A DNA stretch of 64,000 bases, taken from NCBI GenBank assembly GCA_958496175.1, contig OY292280.1, positions 5,580,001-5,644,000 of the forward strand, written 5' to 3'. Origin of the DNA: Sisyra terminalis. Lineage: Eukaryota; Arthropoda; Insecta; Neuroptera; Sisyridae. Shown here piece after piece: positions 12,101-23,657 of this stretch. Both the position numbers and the translations under genes were made by a program. Below the pieces are notes generated by a model. The model did not search any database. It was not told the origin of the DNA and was given only the letters and a program-made list of their open reading frames with translations. Within the stretch, counting starts at the first letter, position 1; each line of letters opens with the position of its first letter.

Positions 12101-13040
12101 GTGATACTAGGTCGATTGTTGGAATCGGAAGAATCTCATCTTTTTCAAGTCCTTCACCGTTTTTTTCCAATTCAGGAAGACTTCCATAACATTTACGAAC
12201 TGTATGAAATACCCATGATAAACTTGAATCTAAACAAGAAACAACTATATTAACTAATTATCAAATTAGCGGATTAAAAATGTCCATATTCGAGTTACAT
12301 ATAGTCGAAAATACTGAGCTATGTACCCTTGAAATTGCATATATTCGGGTTACTTATTTCGAGCCACTTTTACACCGAGTTATGAAATCCTCGAGTTACG
12401 TAATCTTCGAGTTACGTTAACTTTAATTTAATAATTCAAAAGAAAGCTAAAAATTACCATATTTGAGTTACGTATAGTCAAAAATACGGAGCTATGTATA
12501 GTTGAAATTGCATATATTCAGGTTACTTATTTCGAGCCACTTTTACACCGAATTATGAAATCCTCGAGTTACGTAATCTTCGAGTTACGTCAACTTTAAT
12601 TTATTAATTCAAAGGAAAGCTAAAAATGGTCATATTCGAGTTACGTGTAGTCGAAAATACTGAGCTATGTACCCTTGAAATTGCATATATTCGGGTTACT
12701 TATTTCGAACTACTTTTATACCGAGTTACGTAATCTTCGAGTTACGTAAACTTTGACTTATAAATACAAAAAAAAAAGATAAGTAAACTGTGAAGAATTT
12801 GGAAATGATTGATTTTTTAGGAACTATTACGAACCGTTCAAAGGTGGTCCCTTTTCCAAATATTTAGTTCGTTCCACAAATTTATAAATTATATATCCCG
12901 GCATAAAAACAGTGCTATAACTGATTATATTGGCGACTAAATGAATTGCCCAAATATAATTTATGTCTTCATCGTACGTGATTGTCATAAAATGCGAACT
13001 GCCCCAGTAAAATAATTCAGTTGACACCACAAAAATGCCA
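9125..13040 (-). CDS. sll: PAPS transporter slalom/PAPST1 (SLC35B2 family), exon 1 not found
   Basis: Known role of the family: exchanges cytosolic PAPS into the Golgi lumen, feeding sulfotransferases that act on glycans and tyrosines. Exons read on the minus strand: 13040-12835, 12229-12006, 11950-11575, 9858-9644, 9403-9125 (TGA). Introns are 605, 55, 1716 and 240 bases, phases 1, 0, 1, 0, all consistent, giving about 432 residues, close to human SLC35B2. Diagnostic family segments are QYEALKF (about residue 206), SFPTQVLAKASKVIPVM (214-230), FTSNWQD (290-296), STVQMMFG and SICSAAGQL. The hydrophobic profile suits a ten-helix nucleotide-sugar transporter. The first intron listed has two possible joins: donor at 12834 with acceptor before 12229, or donor GTAATA at 12830 with an acceptor seven bases later. 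Exon 13040 enters with one base of a split codon, so a short 5' exon with the start codon lies upstream, probably beyond the 11 kb inverted repeat. The gene looks intact and functional. Confidence 0.95.
10221..11215. mobile_element. Complete FB-h foldback element in a slalom intron
   Basis: Ends TAGGGTGATTTTTTT and the inverse AAATCACCCTA, flanked on both sides by the direct repeat ATGTTGAT (10213-10220 and 11216-11223). An 8-base duplication and T/CAGGG-type ends are hallmarks of the hAT superfamily. Nearly the whole 995 bases is two arms of almost 500 bases around a centre near 10.72 kb. It encodes no transposase and would need one in trans. It lies in the 1.7 kb slalom intron and is spliced out with it. 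Its left arm lacks a short stretch of the ACACCGGTGAGG block present in the right arm. Confidence 0.92.
11517..11533 (+). repeat. G17 homopolymer in a slalom intron
   Basis: Seventeen consecutive G (C on the coding strand), about 42 bases past the 5' splice site of exon 11950-11575. It is the only such G run in this AT-rich window. Length polymorphism or assembly error is possible. Confidence 0.9.
12276..12765. repeat. 173-base tandem repeat in a slalom intron
   Basis: Blocks such as ATATTCGAGTTAC, TGAGCTATGTACCCTTGAAA and CCTCGAGTTACGTAATCTTC recur at about 173-175 base spacing for roughly 2.8 units. Each unit itself holds several GAGTTACGT copies. It fills most of the 605-base intron between exons 12229 and 12835. 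Confidence 0.85.
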
Positions 13041-13164
13041 CTAAAACCAACAAATTATAAAAAATTAGTGCATATTAATTATTAAAATTCGAACACTTGC
13101 AATTCTGTTTTTACTATATTAAAAATAAACACGATTTTTAAATAAAAAAAAAAATATCCATTCC

Positions 13165-13900
13165 AGGGGGAAGAATTTATGTACTGTGACGTAATATTAT
13201 GACATGTCTATAATTGAAAAAAGTCATTAAAACGATATTAATGGTAAAACATAAACAATTTTCGAAAGATCGAATGTGTGTTAAAATTATATTAAGTAGT
13301 AAGTGCATCCATAAACAATAAATGCTACGATATAGAGGGGACAAATTTGTGTATTGTGACGTAACATTATGACACATTTAAAATTGGAAACTGTCAATAA
13401 AACAATATTAATGGAAAAACAAACAATTTTCGGAAAATCGAATGTGTGGTATTATTATATAAAGTAGTAAATGCATACATTCACGGTAAATATCGAGGGG
13501 GAAAAATTAATGTATTATGACATATCAATATGGCATATATAAAATTGAAAAAAATCTCATTAACGTAATTAAGAATGGTAATAACTAAATCATGGCTCAT
13601 GTGTATTTTAACACACCCAAAATCTGGCAATGTTGCATTTTCGACTTTGTTTTTAATTTAATTCGCGATTAAATCGATCCATAATGAAAATTTAGCCACA
13701 ACAGAGAGAATTATACCATATAAGAATTAAATAATAAAAAAAACGGGAATTAAATTAAAAACAAACTCGAAAATGCAACGTTGCCAGATTGTGGGTGTGC
13801 TAAAGTACACATGAGCCTAAATAATTTTTGGAAGATCGAAGGTGTGTTTATATGTTATCGTTTGACAAGTAGTAAGTGCATACATTAACGTGATTGTATA
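13165..13900. repeat. Terminal tandem repeat of about 165 bases, left arm
   Basis: Three related units start near 13165, 13334 and 13496. Each carries TGTATTGTGACGTAA-type, CAATTTTCGGAAAATCGAA-type and AGTAGTAAGTGCAT-type blocks in order. The third unit is split by a MITE-G at 13594-13817. The right arm (23890-24185) has about two units. Confidence 0.75.
13594..13817. mobile_element. MITE-G with 8-base target duplication, left arm
   Basis: GGCTCATGTGTAC...GTACACATGAGCC, with the CTGGCAATGTTGC core and an ATTCGCGATTAAAT centre. Flanks TAAATCAT and TAAATAAT match at 7 of 8 bases, consistent with a hAT-type duplication. The equivalent insertion in the right arm is at 23436-23657. Confidence 0.8.
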
Positions 13901-15317
13901 CATTGGTGATACTGTTTTTTTGGTTGATCAGAAAAATTTGGGACCAAAAACTTATATTTCCGAATAGTGAATAATTTCATGAATCTCTAGATAATTCGTT
14001 AATTATTTTCGGGTTATACAAATCGTGTAAAAACAGAATTTAGTGTTATTGATATCCACGCACATAATTATGAAGTCACTAGCACCCATTTTTACAATCA
14101 AATGAAAAATTTTTTACATATTTTGCATTATGCAAACGTTGGCATTTTTTAAACAAAAACATAAAAATAAATTAGTTCACCAACAAAATGTCATAAAACA
14201 TTTATAATTTGTTTGCATATTATAAATTATTATGAAAATAAATAATTAAGATTTATAACTGTCAATTGATAAAATTTATTCATTTGAAAGAATGATCGAA
14301 TAATTTAATGAATTGGAATGTTTTATTTTTTAATTTTAAATTATTTATTCTTAACTTTTTTTCTCGGCTTATTGAACTATTTGGAATCCTAGAGCCGTCT
14401 AGGATCATCGGTATAATTAAGCAACTATATCATAACGCATTGTGATTGTATTTTTGAAGAGATATATTTTTTATATATGTAGAATAATAAATTTTTAATT
14501 TTACAAATTATAATTATTTACTTGTAAGTGAAAAAATTTACAAGGGCGTTTGAGTAATGCATTGGCTCATAAATCGCTTTAGTAATCATAAAATGAAATT
14601 ATAGTTCAGCGATAACTTTTTATTTGAAATTGATATTTTCATGATAAAAAACAAAAATTTATTGAAAATTTATCAATATATATCCGTTGGATTTTCATAG
14701 TCTTACTACTGGTATTTATAATTATTCACTCAAACTTTACTCCTGTACGATAGTTCAGTGCTTCTAAAACTTTTGAATAATTTTGCTTTTTTATTTTAAT
14801 TTGAAGTTACAAAGGTAACTAGGTATAATTAATAATACTCAACCCACAAAAATAGGACAAGAGGATTGAGCAACAATTATAGTATTCTTTAGTGCCACTA
14901 AAGGAAAAGTAGAAATATTGCAACATTGTGGGTGTTTAAACCACTCAACCAATGAACTATTAAACCAATCCTACACAATAGAAAATAAATCTTGAAACTA
15001 TCTAGAAGAACTTGAACTTAGGAACTTGACAATTGACATTGGTAGCTCCTTCAATTTCCCACACGTCACAAAAGTCTTTTTTAAAAATTTTATGAAAAAA
15101 AAAATATTCTATGCTACCAATTGCTCAATTATTGGATATTATTGCTCAAATGCCTCCGTAGTTAAAACGAGAATCCTAAACTAATTTAGGCTAGCAGCAG
15201 CAATTTACCGATTGTTGTCATTTGTTTCAACTGCCATTTCGTTTTCATTCAATTGCCAATTTTTGCCATTTGTCAGTTTATTCAGTGTTGAGCTATGAAT
15301 ATTTCCTAGAAAGTTAC

Positions 15318-15708
15318 GGCTCATGACCCTTTTAGAACCACCAAATCTGGCAACGTTGCATTTTCTACTTTATTTCGTATTTTTTTTTGTTAATTCATTT
15401 AAAATATCGTATAGTTTGCTCTACTGTTGGTATATTTTCAATTTAGCCTGGCTTATTCGTGATTCACACTAAAAAAATAATAAAAAATGCAACGTTGCCA
15501 GATCCTGATGTGACTGAAAGAGTATTTTCTGCTTTGTTATTTTTTCTTTTCACGATTGTTTTGTTAATTCAGTTCTACTATGGTATAGTTTTCTCTTTTG
15601 TGGCTAAAATTTTCATTACGGGACGAATTATTGCAAAGTAAATAATAAAAAAGAAGAAGAAAATGCGGCTCAAGCCTTTTTTACCACACCCAAATCTGGC
15701 AACCCTTC
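15318..15708. mobile_element. Compound MITE-G, left arm
   Basis: GGCTCATGACCC followed by CAAATCTGGCAACGTTGC, an inverse AATGCAACGTTGCCAGATC near 15485, and a further CCAAATCTGGCAACCC end near 15690. At least two MITE-G halves are merged. It is mirrored at 21551-21935 in the right arm. The adjacent 15205-15317 (ATTTGTTTCAACTGCCATTT) is a separate repeat that also sits beside MITE-G in rep-A. Confidence 0.65.
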
Positions 15709-15984
15709 AATTTCAATAATTAGCTAACTTCATTATGGACAATATTTTCATTTCTGGCCACAAAGTGGTCAATTCAATTTCATTGGTCGGCTCAGTTTGA
15801 CACGTTTGACAGTTCGTTTTTGAGTATTGAACCATATTACGTTGATAAAATTTGCCTTTATAAAAAATTCTCAACTCTCAAAAACGACCAATTGCACGGG
15901 CAAATTTGGTATATGTATTTTTAAATTCCTAACTTTCCGTTTCGCTTTCCCAAAGATCTAGCCGCTGAATGTAAAATGCTTCTT

Positions 15985-16740
15985 GAAACTTTGAATCAAT
16001 ATTGCGGGTGTCCTGTAACCCACAGGAAGAAAATTTCTTCACATTATAATTAACTTGATGGCCTGGATTCATAATCCGTTGAGAAAACTATACCTCCTAA
16101 TGAAAAGTAACCCTCTTGAAATGACCCGATTTCAGTCGAAATTTGTCCCATAAATTTTGAACTCCTTAATTTCCCGATTTAATTTTCCAAGGATCTAACC
16201 AATAAATGGTATTTTTTTTTTATGCAATACTATTAAGAATGATTTAGTCTAAAATATTCAACCTAATTTTCCAGAAAATAATCATCCCTTATTTCCTTTT
16301 TTTGCATTTGCAAGTAGACTTCTTGAACCTTGAATTAAAATTGTGATTGTCCTGTAACCCACAGGAAAATAACTTCTTCACATTATAATTAACTTGAAGG
16401 CCTGGATTCATAATCCGTTAAGAAAACTATACCTCATAATGCAAAGTCACCCCCATGAAATGACCCGATTTCAGTGGAAATTTGTCGCATAGGTTTTGAA
16501 CTCCTTAACTTCCCGATTTAATTTTCCAAGGATCTGGCCAATAAATGGTAACTATTTTTATGCAATATTATTAAGGATGATTTAGTCTAAAATATTCAGC
16601 TGAATTAGGGGGAAAAATACCACTCCTTATAAACTTTTTATACTCTTGAAAATAGTCCTTTTTGAAACTTTGAATTGAAATTGTGATTGTCCTGTAACCC
16701 ACAGAAATTAAATTTCTTCGCATTATAATTAACTTGGTCG
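15985..16740. repeat. 340-base tandem repeat, inner left arm
   Basis: The block GTCCTGTAACCCACAGG occurs near 16009, 16350 and 16689, each with TTCTTCACATTATAATTAAC after it and GACCCGATTTCAGT further on. This makes a little over two units of about 340 bases. The mirror array is at 20545-21290. Confidence 0.85.
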
Positions 16741-17423
16741 ATTTCATCCCTTAAATGTGGTTGGTTTTCGGAAAAATTTGTCCAGCATGTATGAGTGGAC
16801 TTATACATTTCGGTTGGGATTTCTCCATTTTAAGTTTGTTCGATTTTTGCCAGTTTCCATGTACTCAATTTCATTTTTTATGTGTGAAAAATCAAAAGCA
16901 GTAACTTCATCATTCAATTTTTGAATTATTGCTTTTTCTAACATTTCTTATTTGTTGACAATTCGAATTGTTTAGAATTTTGAATTAAAACATCCCTAAA
17001 TTACGATTCGAATTTTGTCGGAAGCTGTAAGTACATTCACCTGACTCACAGGTGGCACTAAAAACTAAAGGTGGTTAGTTGACAATACATGTCAAGAGTT
17101 CACACGTTCTAGCATAGATAGAGATACGGATCAAGTCAATTTGACAGCTAATTTTTGAAAGTTGTTATTTTATAATTGACTTTACTTTATCCAAATAAAT
17201 TTTATTTTTAACGTTATGATTGTTTGAATTGATGATCAGTGTTACATTTAAACTTCATCAAATCGGAATCAAACAAAATATATGTGAAACTAGTAATTTT
17301 TATTGTATAATTGTAGGTATAGGCGCAATGTTTATATAAGGATATATGTACTTTCTGTTAATTTTGTAGATATTTTCCAGTGTTTAACTAACTAATGAAC
17401 AACAAAAATTATATATTTTTAAA

Positions 17424-18515
17424 GAGAAATCATGCAGAGAAGAATCTATTAAAATCATCTGCAAATATAAGCCACTGGGACTGCAGCATAAGTATTGTGA
17501 ATATCAGAGGAATATCTTCAACCACAAGTCTTGACAGCACGGGATAAACAGGACCATAATAATACATCAAGTTTTAATCACCGAAATAGGCATAATAGCC
17601 CCCAAAACGATGATTATATTTGTAAGTTCTTCTCATGGAAAGCTGATTAATGCAATACAGTTAAAAATGATTCAGTCTTAAATGGGCAGTATTATTTCTG
17701 CGAAAAAAAACCATATCATATGTCCTTTTTATGTACTTGAAAATTGTTCTTTTTGAAACTTTGAAAAAATAACACTTATCAGGAAAAGCAATCTTGCAAC
17801 TATCCGTATTTGTTAATAAATGCAGAAGTTTAGCAACATTGTTTCAATTATGTAAATGGATTGCGCCATATGTTCCCCAGTATACAAGGTAATGTACTTA
17901 GAAAGTATAATTTGTTTAAATAATAATAAAATATATTTTTACAGATCCAAATTACCAAGAAACTAAGGACCAAGACATTGTTTTTGAGCTGAAGAATGTA
18001 TCATCTTTTTGGGAGATAAATGATTGGTAAGTCGCTGTACTTTTGAGACCTCCAAATATTTTATTATTGATTTTTGATTATTTATTGATTTTTTCGTTCC
18101 AGAAGAAGCTGACCGATGACAACGGGGAATTATTCATTGGAGTTGAAATGTTCATCATTTCCAAATGGACGTTTGAGGAATAAATGTGGATCGTTGGAGG
18201 ATCATCAAGCAAATTCCTGTGGGATATCATTTCCACAATTGATATCTACCAAGAAGATCACTAATGGATTTACTACAACAATCTGTGCTGTAAATTGTGT
18301 TTTAATAATTCAGTGAATGTGAAGTGATAAAGTGGTTTAAGTGATAAATAGTGAAAATATCTGAAAAATCAAGAAAATTTTATTAACTTAATAATTCTAT
18401 ATGATTGTAATAATTGATACTTTTACATAAATTATATAAACTATTGTAATAATGGAAAAACTAATATAGTATTATATTATAAACTGAATTGATATTTAAC
18501 ATTAATAAATTAATT
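17424..18515 (+). CDS. Candidate spliced gene inside the inverted-repeat spacer
   Basis: I do not recognise the product. Exon A ends at 17621 before GTAAGT. The acceptor TTTTTACAG precedes exon B (17945-18026), which also ends at GTAAGT. The acceptor GTTCCAG precedes exon C (18103 onward). A reading frame starting after TGAATATCAG at 17507 crosses the first junction in phase (37 codons, a split Tyr codon, 26 codons), with segments TARDKQDHNNTS, RNRHNSPQNDDY and YQETKDQDIVFELKNV. It ends in a TGA made at the B/C junction (or TGG TAA if the intron is retained). Exon C then looks like 3' UTR, with AATAAA near 18508. Upstream, 17424-17534 is open in another frame (KYKPLGLQHKYCEYQRN), so the 5' part is either frameshifted or spliced differently. 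The intron signals are persuasive; coding status is uncertain. Confidence 0.4.
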
Positions 18516-18802
18516 TTAATTGAATATATTGTTTCAATTCGATTTTCCGCACCCATCCTCTTGAATTTTATATTTCAGGATTAGAATACATAGAAGAGTT
18601 AAATTAATGCAACGATAAGGTAAGTAAGGTAAGTTGAATATTTTTCGATAGATTATCGAATAATACGATAAGGACAATATCTTAACTTTTTGATGTCCTT
18701 ATTGTTTATTTTTATAATTATTTCGATTGAATTTTTTTTTCAATTTTCTACAAATCTTATAAGAATTGTATATATATATGAGTTTTAACATAATTTATAT
18801 AT

Positions 18803-18880
18803 ATCGTCTGATAGCCGAGTCGCTAAGGTCACCGCAGTCGGATCCGTGGTCCCAGGTTCGCATCCCGAAGGGGTAAGTGT
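18803..18880 (+). mobile_element. tRNA-like SINE head in the spacer
   Basis: GATAGCCGAGTCGCTAAGG fits a pol III A box and GGTTCGCATCCCG a B box, separated by about 32 bases. The 5' and 3' sides do not form an acceptor stem, so it is probably a SINE or tRNA relic and not a functional tRNA. Its sequence differs from the SINEs at 8.7-9.1 kb. Confidence 0.55.
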
Positions 18881-18960
18881 TTTTTATAATTTCTAATAAT
18901 TGATTTCTATTCCTTACAGTTTATAATATACTTAATTAACATAAATAATTGATTGCAGAC

Positions 18961-19037
18961 ATTGCATCATCGAAATATTCGATCGAACAGTTCCAGCCTT
19001 TCGAGGTTGGAAATGATCGATCGATCGATGATGCAAT
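18961..19037 (+). ncRNA. Pre-miRNA-sized hairpin
   Basis: Seventy-seven bases fold into one hairpin: ATTGCATCATCGA (18961-18973) pairs perfectly with TCGATGATGCAAT (19025-19037). Then TCGATCGA pairs with itself across the stem, and TTCCAGCC pairs with GGTTGGAA around a TTTCGA loop. The length and the three-helix stem with internal loops suit a miRNA precursor, but a short terminal-inverted-repeat element is an equal alternative. I do not recognise a known miRNA. Confidence 0.4.
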
Positions 19038-19362
19038 ATATTTTTAATTTTATTTTTGCTTATTAATTTTATGACGTCATTTATTTGAAAAATGTGGGGA
19101 GGATCTCGAATTTTCGAATTTAGTTAAATGGGACTTCGGGAATGGCTTAATTACGCTCCGAGAAGCCTAAAAATAATTTTTTACTAAAACATTTTAATTA
19201 TATAATTTTCCATTTTTTGGCGAAAATATTTCGGCCGAAATTCTGAAAAATCCTAAAAATAGGCCAAATTTTGCGTTTTTTTTCACTTTTTCCTACTTTA
19301 AAGCCATTTGTAGCGAAAACTATCAATCGTAGGTTAACGATAGTAGGCTCATTTGATAGCGC

Positions 19363-20193
19363 TTGAATTACTCTATCGATGGTGTCAATTTCGTCCCGGA
19401 AAAGCTTAAGGGGAAAAACTTTTTTTTCAACTTTTCAAAAATTTCATTTCGTCGACCAAATGCACGTCGATTTTTTCCAAAAAATTATTTATCGAATTTT
19501 GCGATGAAACTCGCACCATAGCTGCATTACGTTACCATCGAAGCATAAATGTAAAAAAAAACCAACTTTTCGATGTCGTTAATGGTTTTTTCGATATTTA
19601 AAATTCACCTATTGTGCTAACTAATGCTATTCAATTACAAATTTGTTTTTTTTTTTAAAAAAAGGATCAAAGACCTAAAAATTTTCCAATGTGGTTTTAC
19701 ATCTTTTCCGATCGTAACATGAAGCACCTTTGGTTAAAATTTTTCCGGAAAATTCCAAGAAACTCTTTCAATTAAATTTGTTCTCCAGAACGATTTTCAT
19801 GAAATTTTTCGGAAAAATTTTAACCATAGGTGCTCCATGTTACGATCGGAAAAGATGTAAAACCACATTGGAAAATTTTTAGGTCCTTGATCCTATTTTT
19901 CAAAACAAAACAAATTTGTAATTGAATACCATTAGCTAGCACAATAAGTGAATTTTAAATATCGAAAAAACCATTAACGACATCGAAAAGTTTTTTTTTT
20001 TTTTACATTTATGCTTCAATGGTAAAGTAATGCAGCTATAGTGCGAGTTTCATTGCAAAATTCGACAAATAATTTTTTGGAAAAAGTCGACGTACATTTG
20101 GTCGACGAAATGAAATTTCTGAAAAGTTGAAAAAAAAAGTTTTTCCCCTTGAGCTTTTCCGGGACCAAATTTACACCATCGATAGAGTAATTC
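19363..20193. repeat. Inner 0.83 kb palindrome
   Basis: GAATTACTCTATCGATGGTG at 19363 matches CACCATCGATAGAGTAATTC ending at 20193, and the match continues inward (TTTCCGATCGTAACATG near 19706 against CATGTTACGATCGGAAA near 19837). The centre is near 19778 and the arms are close to 400 bases. It is independent of the outer arms and therefore nested within the 11 kb structure. The open frame at 20016-20279 is not supported as a gene. Confidence 0.88.
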
Positions 20194-20544
20194 ATGGTCA
20201 GGTCAGGACAGTGGTCTGCTTGCTTTGTAGCGAAAAATTCAATTAGAACAATAATTAAAAGTTTCAAATTTACATGCACTTACTAACAATTTCTCTTCCA
20301 AAATTATGAAACTTTCTTCAACCCCTGAAAACAACCCTTGTCCTCAATTTCCAGGTAAGAAAAATCTGTAAAAATACTTTTACAATTTAGCCCGCAACCA
20401 AATTTCACAAATGGATCAATGGTTGCCTAAACTTTACATTATGTAAAAAAACATCAAGTGCAAGGAATGCATTTCCTAATAAAAGCTTTTTTTAAAACTG
20501 ATTTATAAAAAAAGAAACTTACATGAATAATCCAGAGAACAAAT

Positions 20545-21290
20545 TTTAGTCCTGTGGGTTACAGGACAATCACAATTTCAATTCAAAGTTTCAAAAAGGA
20601 CTACTTTCAAGGACAAAAAAAGGATACAAGGGATGATTATTTTCTTAAAAATTAGGTATAATATTTTAGACTAAATCATCGTTAATAGTATTGCATAAAA
20701 ATAGTTATCATTTATTGGCCAGATCCTAGGAAAATTAAATCGGGAAGTTATGGAGTTCAAAATTTATGGGACAAATTTCGACTGAAATCGGGTCATTTCA
20801 AGAGGGTTACTTTTCATTAGGAGGTATAGTTTTCTCAACGGATTATGAATTCAGACCATCAAGTTAATTATAATGTGAAGAAATTTTCTTCCTGTGGGTT
20901 ACAGGACACGCGCAATATCGATTCAAAGTTTCAAAAAGGACTATTTTCAGGTGCGTAAAAAGGATATAAGAGATAATTTTTTTCTTGAAAATTAGGTAGA
21001 ATATTTTGAACTAAATCATCCTTAATAGTCTTATATAAAAAAAATTACCATTTAATGGTTAGATCCTTGGAAAATTAAATCGGGAAGTTAAGGAGTTCAA
21101 AATCTATACGACAAATTTCGACTGAAATCGGGTCATTTCAAAAGGGAGTATTTTCATTAAGAGGTATAGTTTTCTCAACGGATTAAGAATCCAGGCCATC
21201 AAGTTAATTATAATGTGAAAAAATTTTCTTCCTGTGGGTTACAGGACACCCGTAATATGGATTCAAAGTTTCAAGAAGCATTTTACATTC
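20545..21290. repeat. 340-base tandem repeat, inner right arm
   Basis: CCTGTGGGTTACAGGAC near 20552, 20892 and 21232, at 340-base spacing. It is the reverse complement of the array at 15985-16740. Confidence 0.85.
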
Positions 21291-21550
21291 GGCGGCTAGA
21301 TCTTTGGGAAAGCGAAACGGAAAGTTAGGGACTTAAAAATACATATACCAAATTTGCCCGTGCAATTGGTCGTTTTTGAGAGTTGAGAATTTTTTATAAA
21401 GGCAAATTTTATCAACGTAATATGGTTCAATACTCAAAAACGAACTGTCAAACGTGTCAAACTGAGCCGACCAATGATATTGAATTGACCACTTTGTGGC
21501 CAGAAATGACTATATTGTCCATAATGAAATTAGCTACATATTGAATTTGA

Positions 21551-21935
21551 GGGGTTGCCAGATTTGGGTGTGCTAAAAAGGACTTGAGCAGCATTTTCTT
21601 CTTTTTTTCATTATTTAATTTGCAATAAATCGTCCCGTAATGAAAATTTTAGCCACAAAAGAGAAAACTATACCATAGTAGAACTGAATTATCAAAACAA
21701 TCGTGAAAAGAAAAAAAACAAAGCAGAAAATACTCTTTCAGTCACTTCAGGATCTGGCAACGTTGCATTTTTTATTATTTTTTTAGTGTGAATCACGAAT
21801 AAGCCAGGCTAAATTGAAAATATACCAACAGTAGAGCAAACTATACGATATTTTAAATGAATTAAAAAAAAAATACGAAATAAAGTAAAAAATGCAACGT
21901 TGCCAGATTTGGTGGTTCTAAAAGGGTCATGAGCC
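21551..21935. mobile_element. Compound MITE-G, right arm
   Basis: Mirror of 15318-15708: GTTGCCAGATTTGGGTGTGC at one side, GGTCATGAGCC at the other, two CAACGTTGC cores between. Sharing the same insertion structure shows that the insertions predate arm duplication or were spread by conversion. Confidence 0.65.
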
Positions 21936-23435
21936 GTAACTTTCTAGGAAATATTCATAGCTCAACACTGAATAAACTGACAAATGGCAAAAATTGGCAA
22001 TTGAATGAAAACGAAATGGCAGTTGAAACAAATGACAACAATCGGTAAATTGCTGCTGCTAGCCTAAATTAGTTTAGGATCCTGGTTTTAACTACGGAGC
22101 CATTTGAGCAATAATATCCAATAATTGAGCAATTGGTAGCATAGAATATTTTTTTTTTCATAAAATTTTTAAAAAAGACTTTAGTGACGTGTGGGAAATT
22201 GAAGGAGCTACCAATGTCAATTGTCAAGTTCCTAAGTTCAAGTTCTTCTAGATAGTTTCAAGATTTATTTTCTATTGTGTAGGATTGGTTTAATAGTTCA
22301 TTGGTTGAGTGGTTTAAACACCCACAATGTTGCAATATTTCTACTTTTCCTTTAGTGGCACTAAAGAATACTATAATTGTTGCTCAATCCTCTTGTCCTA
22401 TTTTTGTGAGTTGAGTATTATTAATTATACCTAGTTACCTTTGTAACTTCAAATTAAAATAAAAAAGGAAATTAATTCAAAAGTTTTAGAAGCACTGAAC
22501 TATCGTACAGGAGTAAAGTTTGAGTGAATAATTATAAATACCAGTAGTAAGACTATGAAAATCCAACGGATATATATTGATAAATTTTCAATAAATTTTT
22601 GTTTTTTATCATGAAAATATCAATTTCAAATAAAAAGTTATCGCTGAACTATAATTTCATTTTATGATTACTAAAGCGATTTATGAGCCAATGCATTACT
22701 CAAACGCCCTTGTATATTTTTTCACTTACAAGTAAAAAATTATAATTTGTAAAATTAAAAATTTATTATTCCACATATATAAAAAATATATTTCTTCAAA
22801 AATACAATCACAATGCGTTGTGATATAGTTGCTTAATTATACCGATGATCCTAGACGGCTCTAGGATTCCAAATAGTTCAATTAGCCGAGAAAAAAAGTT
22901 AAGAATAAATAATTTAAAATTAAAAAATAAAACATTCCAATTCATTAAATTATTCGATCATTCTTTCAAATGAATAAATTTTATCAATTGTCAATTATAA
23001 ATCTTAATTATTTATTTTCATAATAATTTATAATATGCAAACAAATTATAAATGTTTTATGACATTTTATTGGTGAACTAATTTATTTTATGTTTTTGTT
23101 TTAAAAATGCCAACGTTTGCATAATGCAAAATATGTAATTTTTTTTTCATTTGATTGTAAAAATGGGTGCTAGTGACTTCATAATTATGTGCGTGGATAT
23201 TAATAACACAAATTTCTGTTTTTACACGATTTATATAATCCGAAAATAATTAACGAATTATCTAGAGATTCATGAAATGATTCACTTTTCGGAAATATAA
23301 ATTTTTTGTCCCAAATTTTTCTGATCAACCAAAAAAACAGTATCACCAATGTATACAATCACGTTAATGTATGCACTTACTACTTATTAAACAATAACAC
23401 ATAAACACACCTTCGATCTTCCAAAAATGATTTAG

Positions 23436-23657
23436 GCTCAAGTGTACTTTAGCACACCCACAATCTGGCAACGTCGCATTTTCGACTTCGTTTTTAATTT
23501 TTTTCGCGATTTTTTTGATGATTTAATTCTAATATGGTGTAATTCTCTGTTGGGGCTAAATTTTCATTATGCACCGATTTAATCGCGAATTAAATTGAAA
23601 GCAAATTCGAAAATGCAACATTGCCAGATTGTTGGTGTGGTAAAGTACACTTGAGCC
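23436..23657. mobile_element. MITE-G, right arm
   Basis: GGCTCAAGTGTACTTTAGC ... GTGGTAAAGTACACTTGAGCC. It occupies the position equivalent to 13594-13817 beside ATGATTTA. About 230 extra bases follow (23658-23890: a MITE-G end and a TGACAGTTGAAACCAATGAC block) that the left arm lacks. Confidence 0.7.

Noticed and set aside
18803..18880. Functional tRNA gene
   Set aside because: A and B boxes are present, but no acceptor stem closes and no anticodon arm is clear. A SINE head is more likely. The same applies to 8695-8835, 8960-9105 and 45382-45440.
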